From Mangifera indica (lineage: Eukaryota; Streptophyta; Magnoliopsida; Sapindales; Anacardiaceae): a DNA stretch of 64,000 bases. The stretch is taken from assembly GCF_011075055.1 (NCBI RefSeq), contig NW_025401118.1, forward strand, positions 124,001 through 188,000, given 5' to 3'. Positions 12,201 through 22,100 of the stretch are shown in pieces; positions within the stretch are counted from its first letter, which is position 1, and the number at the start of each line of letters is the position of its first letter. Under the pieces are notes generated by a model. That model ran no database searches, was not told the origin of the DNA, and was given only the letters and a program-made list of their open reading frames with translations. A program made the translations under genes and the position numbers.

Positions 12201-12775
12201 ATTCTCCGTTACCTTTGTGGTACTAGAGATTTAAGATTATTCTATTCTGTCAAATCCCCTAAAAATCCTAGTTTGATTGGATATGCAGATGCCGGTTATT
12301 TTTCTGACCCCCATAAGGCCCGTTTACAAACAGGATATATTTTCACTTATAATGACACAGCTATATCATGACGCTCCACCAAGCAGCCTTGGTTGCAACT
12401 TCTTCAAATCATTCAGAAATTCTAACTTTCTATGAAGCCAACCGAGAATGCATATGGTTGCGGTTTGTCATCCATCATATCCGACAAACATGTAGTCTTC
12501 CATCGACAACAGATATTTCTTCCATATTATATGAAGACAATGCAACATGTATTGCCCAAATTAGAGGAGGATACATCAAAAGAGATAGAACCAAACATAT
12601 CTCACCGAAGTTCTTTTACACTCATGAGCTCCAGCAGAGTAAAAAGATTGATGTCAAGCAAATTAGATCCAGTGAGAATCTTGCAGATTTGTTCACTAAG
12701 ACACTACTGACATCAACATTTGAGAAGTTAGTGTATAACATTGGTATGCAGCGGCTCAACAAGCAACCAAGTTAA
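9203..12775 (+). pseudogene. copia polyprotein remains: protease, integrase, RT, RNase H
   Basis: Protease with the active-site-like CLVDSATTHTIL at 9256-9291. GAG-pre-integrase motif LWHDRLGHPG near 9679. Integrase core at about 9870-10240 with Asp in LIDAS, Asp in QLDNAGEF and Glu in NGLAESL, interrupted by a TGA just after the first Asp. Reverse transcriptase at 11150-11990 with VGYKWVFVRKRNE, QGFSQRPGIDFDETYAPV and the catalytic box changed to YVDH (the family has YVDD). RNase H lies at 12240-12775 with GYADAGY, SSILYEDNATCIAQ and TKHISPKFFYTHE. Stops or shifts lie near 9505, 9755, 9957, 10920, 11997, 12150 and 12370. The domain order is that of copia (integrase before RT). It cannot be translated as one protein. 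Confidence 0.92.
10938..11030 (+). repeat. 18-bp in-frame tandem repeat in the copia polyprotein linker
   Basis: Four-plus copies of the 18-bp unit GAAGTGGCACAAGCCCCT encode a PEVAQA-like peptide repeat between integrase and reverse transcriptase. The unit keeps frame, so it arose while or after this linker was coding. Confidence 0.85.
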
Positions 12776-13054
12776 TCCTACTACAAAGAGGGGAAGCGTT
12801 CATCAAGGGGAGCATTCATTAGGCAAAATTTTGAAGTATTAGGCAAAAAGTGCACTGTACTCTTTTTCCCTTCACTAGGTTTTGTCCCACTGAGTTTTCC
12901 TAGTAAGGTTTTTAATGAGGTAGTTTAAACACGTCCAACGCCAACTTACAGACATTTAATAATTATGTTCCTTTGCTTTGGTTTTTATCCCACTGGGTTT
13001 TTCTTTAACAACGTTATTATAATTATCTGTAAGTGGTGGAAATCCAAGGGGGAG

Positions 13055-13373
13055 TATTACAAATCCAGGTGGCTTCCCACCAAAGCAAGTCAAAAAAGGC
13101 AATGGGAAATCATTTATAGCAAGGACAAAATGTTGAGGGTGACGCAGGAGAAGCAAATAAAATGGGTTTTAGTCAATGTATTAGGTAAAGAGGGAGACGG
13201 CAAACTGCTATATAAACCCCCCCTTTCTCTATTATTTTACACACAATTTTTCTCTTATCTTCTCTGCATCCGATTCATATATAAAAGCATTCTCTCAATA
13301 CTTTCTTACTTCCTTCCATCAATTATTCTTTAATTTCTTCATTTGTCATATTGATTAAGTTAATTTTATAACA
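13055..13373 (+). repeat. 3' LTR of the copia element
   Basis: Starts TATTACAAATCCAGGTGGCT directly after the purine tract and ends TTTTATAACA, followed by the target repeat GCCAT. Compared with the 5' LTR it lacks the duplicated C-run segment and differs by a handful of substitutions. Confidence 0.92.
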
Positions 13374-13773
13374 GCCATTACTTTATATAATTAATTTAAT
13401 ATTTAATCAATCAAATTCATTTTTTATTTTCACATGTGCTGATATTATGGGAAATTATCAAAAATGGCCAAAATACCCTCCTACTAAGCAAAAATGCCTA
13501 AAGTCACTATTTTCAAGCAAAAATACCCAAATTTACTATTCCTAAGCAAAAATACCCATGACTTTTTCTAAAATACCAAAATTACCCTTCTCTTCATTTA
13601 TATAAACCTCCTCACTCACTAGAAGGGGTTAAATGAAATTTTATTAAAATTAGGGGGGTATTATGATATTAAACATTATAAGAGCATTATAAATTTCTCA
13701 ATGAAATTTTAGGAATAGATAATTGAGGGGTCAAACAAAATGTTATTTAAATTTGGGGGGCATTTTGATATAT

Positions 13774-14700
13774 CAACTCATATTTTTCAGATTTCCGAAA
13801 AATTTTTCGATTATTGCCATTCTAGGGTTTTTCAACTTTTAGAATTCGAATTTTAGTTTCGTTTTTTTGAATTTCACTTTTTACGAGATATCAACTCGTA
13901 TTTTTCAGATTTCCGAAGAATTTTTTGATTGTTGCTATTCTAGGGTTTTTCAAATTTTAGAATTCGAATTTCAGTTCTGTTCTTTCGAATTTCACCGTTT
14001 TACGATAGATCGACTCGTATTTTTCAGATTTTCGAAGAATTTTTCGATTGTTGCCATTCTAGGGTATTTCCACTTTTAGAATTCGAATTTCAGTTCCGTT
14101 TTTTCAAATTTCACCATTTTACGATAGATCGACTCATATTTTTCAGATTTTTGAAGAATTTTTCGATTGTTGCCATTCTAGGGTATTTCCACTTTTAGAA
14201 TTCGAATTTCAGTTTCATTTTTTTGAATTTCACCATTTTACGAGATATCAACTCGTATTTTTCAGATTTCTGAAGAATTTTTTGATTGTTGCCATTCTAG
14301 GGTTTTTCAAATTTTAGAATTCGAATTTCAGTTCCGTTCTTTCTAATTTCACCATTTTACAATAGATCGACTCGTATTTTTCAAATTTTCGAAGAATTTT
14401 TTGATTATTGTCATTCTAAGGTTTTTCAACTTTTAGAATTCGAATTTCAGTTCCGTTTTTTCAAATTTCACCATTTTACGATAGATCGACTAGTATTTTT
14501 TAGATTTTCGAAGAATTTTTTTATTGTTGCCATTTTAGGGTATTTCAACTTTTAGAATTCGAATTTCAGTTTCATTTTTTTGAATTTCACTGTTTTATGA
14601 TATATCAACTCGTATTTTTCAGATTTCTAAAGAATTTTTCGATTATTACCATTCTAGGGTATTTCAATTTTTAGAATTCGAATTTCACCATTTTACGGTA
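13774..14700. repeat. Left subterminal array: about eight 119-bp tandem units
   Basis: The word ACTCGTATTTTTCAGATTT recurs at about 13776, 13894, 14013, 14132, 14251, 14370, 14489 and 14608, a spacing of 118-119 bp. Each unit also holds TTAGAATTCGAATTTCAG and CCATTCTAGGGTTTTTC. The array is the inverted partner of 16100-17060. Confidence 0.92.
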
Positions 14701-14879
14701 CATCACTCAAATCATAGATAGAATGAAATCAAATACATATCTATATATAATGATAAATAAAGTACATCATACACATATGTACATACAATAAATATATACA
14801 TACGAACATATGAAGAAAGATAAACAAACAACGAGGTAACTAAATATACATCAGTAAGCTACTCGATACAGTGAAAATA

Positions 14880-15880
14880 CAACTGCGAAGCTAAACATTG
14901 ACGCATAGAGGTAGACGACTCTCGGGGAAAATCGTAACTCCGTGACAACGCCAAACACTCAAAAAAGGTAACATAAACACGCCACAGTCATCAGAGCCCA
15001 ATCTCTGCTGAGGGACATCCGTCGCTCGATACAAAGCGAGGGAATCACATCTAATAACGCGGGAATGAATGTCATATACGGTCGCATGCGCTGCTCAAGA
15101 GACCCCATATTCTCCGAATATGATACCTCTGAATCGTATACCGTAATCGACCACTCACGAAAATCTATAACTCCAACAACCCAATGTGCGTTGTCGAAGT
15201 TTATAGGGATGTAAACCTATAAACAGTGACAAATTTTAGTTAATTATCGTTGTCGTCAACCAATTCAATGTAATAGAAATATATATACACTATACCTGAT
15301 CGATCATCTCCTATGGTTTGTACAACAATCCTGGGGTGTACGCTGCCTCAACCATCCTCGTGAAAAGCCCCGAAAACTCAAACTCGTCAATCGGTGTGGT
15401 CTGCCAACTCTTCCAAGCCATCTCAATATGGCCTCCGAAGAATGTGTGGGTAGTCATCCAACGCTGGGAAACAGTCACATGGTACTCGTCCTAGTGCCAA
15501 CGTAATAAAGCCAAAAGAGAATCCACATGCTAAAATGGTATAAATAAGTTCACGTGTTAGTTATTGATAAATATATCAAACTTTTTACCAAATTATATAG
15601 TATAGACAACTTACAGCGTCGGTCAGTCACTCGCGTAACTCTACAATAAGCCACCAAAAGCTGTCCTTCGACTTCGATCCGATGAAGTAGACATCATGTG
15701 TGTCAGAAGCCACAACTCTGATATACCATGTGAGGAAAGATTCCTCACGCTCTGACACAGAGGATGGAATGGTCAGGAGTTACCGTTTCACCCTCCTTCT
15801 GAGTGGATTTGTATACGGGGTGCGAACCAGCGGACCCTTCCAGACGTTCCGACCACGTGCTGTACGAACCAGCTGCATGA
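14880..15880 (-). pseudogene. Ulp1-like SUMO protease (peptidase C48) captured by a MULE, broken
   Basis: Read leftwards from 15880, three exon-like pieces appear. The first (15880-15615) has GRNVWKGPLVRTPYTNPLRR, a TAA, then TWYIRVVASDTHDVYFIGSK. The second (about 15533-15302) has HVDSLLALLRWH, SQRWMTTHTFFGGHIEMAWK and FTRMVEAAYTPGLLY. The third (about 15219-14880) carries the catalytic core: His-Trp in FDNAHWVVGVID, Asp in ITVYDSEVS and Cys in GSDDCGVFM, the His-Asp-Cys triad of C48 peptidases that cleave SUMO. A one-base shift separates the Asp and Cys blocks; further stops replace two Trp codons and one after the CWH block. Donor GTAAGT lies at the end of piece 1. The catalytic residues survive but the frame does not. 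Confidence 0.78.
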
Positions 15881-16099
15881 TACAAAAAACTATTAATTCA
15901 TTATTTCATTCTACATTACAATTAATATTAATCAATTTATTTTACCTTCTTTTGTGAGAATTATCCTGCACAAATTTTTAAAATTCGTTAGACATTCAAA
16001 AAAACAAATATGTAAACAAATGTATTGGTGGAAAAACATAAAAAGAAAAAAAAACGAAATAATAAAAAAAGAAATGACAAAACTTAACAAATAAGATTG

Positions 16100-17060
16100 T
16101 TCGAATTCTAGATGTTGAAATACCTTAAAATGTCAATAATCGAAAAATTGATTGAAATCTAGAAAATACGAGTCGATATAGCCAAAAACGGTGAACTACG
16201 AAAAAACTGCAATGAAATGTGATTTCTATAAGTTAAAATACCATAGAATGTTAACAATAAAAAAATCGATCGAAAATAAAAAAATATGAGTTGACATATC
16301 CTGAAACGGTAAATTTTGAAAAAACGAAACTGAAATTCGAATTCTAAAAGTTGAAATACCCTAAAATGACAACAATCGAAAAATTCTTCGAAAATCTGAA
16401 AAATACAAGTCGATATATCGTAAAATGGTGAAATTCGAAAAAACGAAACTGAAATTCGAATTCTAAAAGTTGAAAAACCCTAAAATGACAACAATAAAAA
16501 AATTCTTCAGAAATCTGAAAAATACGAGTCGATATATCGTAAAACGATGAAATTCGAAAAAAACAGAACTAAAATTCGAATTCTAAAAGTTGAAAAACCC
16601 TAGAATGCAACAATCGAAAAATTCTTCGAAAATCTGAAAAATACGAGTTGATATATCGTAAAACGGTGAAATTCAAAAAAACGAAACTGAAATTCGAATT
16701 CTAAAAGTTGAAAAACTCTAGAATGGTAACAATAAAAAAATTCTTCATAAATCTGAAAAATACGAGTCGATATATCGTAAAACGATAAAATTCAAAAAAA
16801 GGGAACTGAAATTTGAATTCTAAAAGTTGAAAAACCCTAGAATGACAACAATTGAAAAATTCTTCGGAAATCTGAAAAATACGAGTAGATCTATCGTAAA
16901 ACCGTGAAATTCAAAAAAACGGAACTGAAATTCGAATTCTAAAAGTTCAAAAACCCTAAAATGGCAACAATCGAAAAATTCTTTGGAAATTTGAAAAATA
17001 CGAGTCGATCTATTGTAAAACGGTGAAATTCGAAAACGGAACTGAAATTCAAAAACACGA
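16100..17060. repeat. Right subterminal array: about eight 119-bp tandem units, inverted
   Basis: The word GAAAAATACGAGTCGATAT recurs at a spacing of 117-120 bp (near 16169, 16289, 16408, 16527, 16645, 16762, 16881, 17000). Each unit holds CTGAAATTCGAATTCTAAAA and AACCCTAGAATGGCAAC, the inverse complement of the left array. Open frames inside it are a by-product of the repeat. Confidence 0.92.
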
Positions 17061-17967
17061 ATCAATATATCCTATAAATGAAAAAAATTGAAATATTGAG
17101 ATGCAAGTACGTCATTACATTGTAAGTTGTGCCAAAAAGCTCCAAAATTCAAAAAATCGAATCTCAAATTTGAAAATTACATATGGAAAAACCCTAAAAC
17201 AGAAAAAACGGATATAAAATTGGAAAACTACACGATCAGAAACCCTAGATAACAAAATTTTCAATTTACCCCCTTATGAAAATTCCTTTTTAAAACAAGT
17301 CAACTGTTATATGACAAATTTCAGAAAAACCCGCTGTGTTCTAAGGAATCTCCCCGGGCTCTCCAATATTTTAACAAAGCTATTTTACCCCCCTAACCCA
17401 CGGTCAATGTCTGCTGACCGTGGGAGAAATCGTTTGACCGTGGGAAATACTGTTCCCACGATTAGATTGCCGATCCTTCGGCAGCCATTTTCGACCAAAA
17501 TTTGGTTATTTTGGCCTCCGATTTTTTCATAAATCAAATCTACACGTTGTATAACACAAAACCCCTCAATCAATTCAACGAAAACAACCAAGAATCAAAA
17601 CATTTTAAGCATTGTTCAAATAGAAACCCTAAAATTTTAAATCTCAAAATCTCAATCAAATCTCAATAATATGAGCAATAACTTGATTCAAACAAGATTA
17701 CGGGAGATATACTAACCTCTTTGCCATTTGCGGTTGTCGGAAAACAAGAAAATCGACTAAAATCTGGTCGACCGTGGGAAAGTGGGAAATTTTGAATTTT
17801 CTTTGAATTTGCACAGTGAAATGACCGTGGGAAGTAAGGAAATTTACTGTGTTTATATATGGGGGCAGTTTATCATTTCACAAAACCTGGGTATTTTTGT
17901 TTAAACCTGAATATTTTGGACAATGTTTTTGGACCCCCTAAATTTGGACTATTTTTTGTAATTTCCC
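17061..17967. other. Right non-coding part of the Kaonashi-type MULE
   Basis: Between the right array and the terminus lies about 900 bp with repeated GACCGTGGGA words (near 17402, 17436, 17770 and 17822) and no supported gene. It may hold the start region and first intron of the minus-strand Ulp1-like gene, but I could not read a convincing coding exon. Confidence 0.4.
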
Positions 17968-18091
17968 TGATATTTATCAACTTTACTTTTTCTTCTCGTC
18001 GGTCCGTCGGTACTTTCTCTCTTGTTCTTTGCTCAGTTTTTTCTTTCTTCCCCTGTTCATCAAATGAACAAGTCTTCCCCAGGGGGCCCTG

Positions 18092-18138
18092 GGGATCTGT
18101 GTTGTATCATTCAATGGATCTGTGTTGTATCATTCAAT
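18092..18138. repeat. Short tandem duplication, 23-24-bp unit x2
   Basis: GGATCTGTGTTGTATCATTC occurs twice in direct succession in the short spacer between the KI-type MULE and the MITE at 18261. Confidence 0.8.
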
Positions 18139-18260
18139 AATTGACTTATTTTATTTTTAAATTTAAAATTATTTAATTATATAATAATATATATAAATGT
18201 TCTATAAGTACCCAAAATTTTATTAATGTATAAATCTACCCTTTGTTACAAAATAATAGG

Positions 18261-19060
18261 GAAAAGTACTATTTCTCACCAAAGTTTAACCCAATCTCAA
18301 ATTCATACCTACAAGAGATATAAAATTTAAACTTCTACCTATGACCAAATTGTTATCTAAATTTTTAGTTAAAAACATAGATAAAATCAATATTTTATCT
18401 ATAAACTTTAAAACTTTAAAATTTTTAACATTTCTCTCATCTAGATTTTAAAAATTAACACCTTAACCCATCCTCAAAGTTTGAAAAATTTAGATTTTAC
18501 CCTTAAGGTTTGCTTCCTTCTCCGGCCACCACCGACGACCAATGTTTTTCTCCAATCTCTTATCTCTGACTATAAAGAATGACTCTTTATCGTTCAGATC
18601 TGGAAGAACAGACAAAAGACAACGCTTCATTATTGCGTTTGAACGACATGAAGAGCAATGAAGGACTCGTAGCACCACCACTGTTGCACCAGGAGAAAGA
18701 GGAGGTCGGTGACGATGTCGAAAGATGAAGTTGAAGAGTAGAGGTGAAACTACTATTTTTGAAAGTTACGGGGGCAGCTAAGTTTGAAAAAATATGAAAA
18801 CCTTAAGTTTTGGGATGAAAATGTTACTTTTCAAAGTTTAAAAACTTTAAGTAAAGATGAAATATTAATTTCTAAAACCTGGAGGGGGAGTAATAAATTT
18901 TATAAATTTTTAATATAAATAATAAAATAACTATTTCACCCCTCCTATTAATAGAAAAGATTAACAAATGTTTGGTCATGGATGGGAGTTTAAGTTTTTC
19001 ATCTCCTATGGTATGGATTTATATTCGGCTAAAATTTGGGTGGGAAATAGTGCTTTTCCC
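18261..19060. mobile_element. MULE-like MITE, 800 bp, in the upstream region of NCL-A
   Basis: Ends are inverted: GGGAAAAGTACTATTTCTCA on the left, and the right end complements to GGGAAAAGCACTATTTCCCA. Direct repeats AAATAATA flank both sides (18253-18260 and 19061-19068). The middle is somewhat GC-richer, with no credible gene. It ends only 85 bp before the ATG of NCL-A, so it probably displaced or supplies the upstream promoter. Confidence 0.8.
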
Positions 19061-19145
19061 AAATAATAATATGGAGAAGGCGCTCATCATTTAAATTTGC
19101 AAAAGTCGGCCTTCAGCCTTCAGAATTCGCATCAAGTCAACTACG

Positions 19146-22100
19146 ATGGCTCCGATCAACAGGCTTCACCTCTGCCTTCTCTTCCTGTCGTTCCCTCTTC
19201 TCTCCACCGCCACCGCCGTCAGTGATTCCCAATACCTTGAGGTGGAGCTCCTCTGTAAACAGACGTACGGCTTTATGCCCTGCTCCACAACTGCATTGGG
19301 GAACTTGTTTTTGATCATCGTTTATGGATACCTCATTTTCGTGGGATCCAAGTATGTTTTTGACGGGAGTGAGCTGTTGAAGATTCTTGGTCCCGGTCGC
19401 CTTGGAAAAACTGTTCTTCCCAAGCTTGACGCCCTTCCCGGCGCCATACTTATTCTTGGTAAAATCTCTTGCTTGACTAACTTGTTTGGATTTTGTGATG
19501 AGTAGTATTATGGGTACAAATACAAAATTGTGCACAATTGATTATATATTATCACGCAAGTGGGTTTTATTTCGTCGTTAATTTAAAATCAATCAATTAT
19601 AATAATATGTCACAAGTTTGTTTTTATTATTTATGTATATAATTTTATTTATTTTTTGACTAAAAGTTAGATTTTTGTAACCTTATCCTCTGTTTTGAGT
19701 TTTATGGTGTTGACCAGGGTTAGCGGTTTTGGGTACTCTATTCAAAAACAAGAAATCCAAACTGGAATCAACTGGGAATTGACACTGTCCATTCTTTTTT
19801 TATTTTAATATTCTTTCAATTTAAAAAAAAAAAAAACCGAGTTCTCCTATCATAGTTCAACACCCAACACCTTGATTAGCAGTATTAATCTCATAAAATA
19901 AGAAATCTAAATTTTTAAACCATGGGAGTCACACATTTTATTTCTCAATCATAACTTTAAAAAAAACATCAAAAGGAAGAGATAATACATTAAGAAAGGA
20001 ACAATTCCTTCCACAGAAGACTAAAAATAATGAACTTTTAAAATTAAAACACCCCAGTATTCATTGATTAAAAGTTTGAGAAAAGGCTTAAACAAAAGCC
20101 TACAAAGCCATTTGTCAACACAAAAATTTACTGGTACAATAAAAAGGAATCCAAAAACTCAAATAAACACCTGAAAATTTAAATTAACCAATGTTACGTG
20201 TACACACTTTTGAGTATATAAGTGATGTGTCATTATAAGATTGAGTATTATTTTATCTTTAATTCAAAATCATTAAATCACATAATAACATATTATGTAT
20301 ACTCAATTGTGTAGTAAAATATGTGTACATCTAGTTTTAGTGATTTAAATTAAGGTTCAAACTTGATTTTGAACCTCAACCTGCTGAACTCAACATCAAA
20401 CAGAACTACCCAAAAATTAAGAAAGCATCATTCCTCAACAAAACTAGTCTGGAAATATATTACAAACAAACAACAAATACCTAATTTCATTTAAAAATGA
20501 ATCTTTAATAGCAACCCATTTAAGATTTTATCATAAATACAGTGAGCTTGTAGTGATTATTTTATTAATCATTCCAATTGTGAAAATATACAGGGGATAT
20601 AAAGCAAGAGACCTTAAAATGGTAAAGGCAACCATATATAAACATTTTTGCTGTATGTAAGATAATAGAAGTGCCACTCAAATAGAAAGAGAAGCGAGAC
20701 TGTTTTGCCCAATTCCAAGTTCCAACAACTTGAGAACAAATTTACACTTGAGAACCAATTAAAAAGTTTGATCGTGCATTAATATAAATCATAGCCAACA
20801 TATGAAAAATAAAATATATAAGATCACAAAACTATCCAGCATAGGAATGAAAAAACCACTTAGAGGCCTTTCTCATGCATTGATAATATAGATTGATACT
20901 ATGGTTACTTTATAAACAATAAAAGTTACCTGAATCATAAACTTTTGGAGGAGGTTAGTGCATATTTAGCTGAGCATCAAGTAGTATATAACCTCCTCCT
21001 TTTTAATTTTTACATTAGACTTTGTACATGGCATCAAGTAGTAGAAATATTTGATGTGGAATGTTAGTGCATATTTAGCTGAGCAATCTGAAAAAAAGGA
21101 AAACTATATTATGATTAATCTTTTGATTCCATATGATCAATTCTCTCGTTTTTTACAGCCTCTGGACTGTCTGATAAAAAGGAAATGTCTCAACCTCAGA
21201 AATCAGAAGGATTGGGATTACTAGCCAGCTCAATTATTATGGGTACCCTTTTAAATATTCTTCTTCTCAAAATTGCATTTTTACCCGGTGATTAATTCGC
21301 TGATTGCATCCGATTAATTCTCTTGTTTTATACAGTGTCTGGACTTTCTGGAACTAAGGAATCTGTTCAAAGTCAGGTCTCAGTGGGAATGGGTTTGCTA
21401 GCTGGATCAACTGTCATGCTTCTTACTGTAATATGGGGATCCTGTATCATAGTTGGAAAATGTGACATTGAGTGTTCGGTTGCTAAAGATGGTCAAAATA
21501 CAAAAGGATTTAGCTTAACTGGTTTGCAACTTTACTCAGAATTGTCCTTTACTAGTCTTCACTGATAGACTGAATAACCAATCTAGTTTGGATTCAGCAG
21601 TTCTCCGGCTCTTAACTTGGAATATGCCAAGGCAGTAGCATCTTTGAATTCTATTTCTTATTTGTAGAAGAATTGTCTCAAAGTTTGGTCTAGTCTAAGG
21701 GTTTCTATTAAAATTATAGAAACCCTGTATGTTGTAGAAGCTATGAGCCTGCAATGCAGTAGCTGCAAAGTGCAAGAGAAGGATGGGGTAAGGAGCGGAA
21801 AGAGAGATAAAATTTAAGAAATAACCAGCGTGTTATAGTTGTTTGTGAGGATTTGAGGAGTCACTGATGAACATGCACCTAGAAAACACAAATGAATTTG
21901 GAATTTAAATTGTATCTGTATAGAAAAAGCCACATCTATTTTTAACACAGAAATTGAATAAATAGTTGCTTGAAACTAATTTAATCTTCATGAGGCAGAG
22001 AGATCCTATATAGATACATCTTGGACTGAAACATTACATTGACCATATCTTCATGCACATTGGTTGTAAGCAACAAGAAAGTGATAGTTATTTTTACAAG

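Larger units (their letters stand above)
6406..13373 (+). mobile_element. Ty1/copia LTR retrotransposon, degenerate, with nested MULE
   Basis: Two LTRs (6406-6752 and 13055-13373) share more than 300 bp. The outer flanks carry the 5-bp direct repeat GCCAT (6401-6405 and 13374-13378). A purine-rich tract AATCCAAGGGGGAG precedes the 3' LTR. The order protease, integrase, reverse transcriptase, RNase H in 9203-12775 is that of copia elements. No gag is recognisable, the leader (6753-9200) is unusually long and repeat-filled, and many stops and frameshifts make it non-autonomous now. A foldback MULE (7100-7975) inserted later into the leader. Confidence 0.93.
13449..17967 (-). mobile_element. Kaonashi-type MULE carrying a Ulp1-like gene, 4.5 kb
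   Basis: Ends are inverted: GGGAAATTATCAAAAATGGC on the left, and the right end complements to GGGAAATTACAAAAAATAGT. Flanks are TGATATTAT (13440-13448) and TGATATTTAT (from 17968), a 9-10-bp target duplication with one indel. The subterminal zones are inverted arrays of ~119-bp repeats, and the centre codes on the minus strand for a C48 protease-like protein. This combination (MULE ends, Ulp1 gene, no MURA transposase) is that of plant KI-MULEs. The coding region is broken. Confidence 0.8.

Noticed and set aside
13774..14700. Regular repeats as a possible CRISPR array
   Set aside because: Units are 119 bp, contiguous and without unique spacers; the setting is a plant MULE.
16820..17065. 81-codon minus-strand frame with FxFRFRISPF-like repeats
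   Set aside because: It is a by-product of the 119-bp tandem units; the same frame appears in the left array at 13867.
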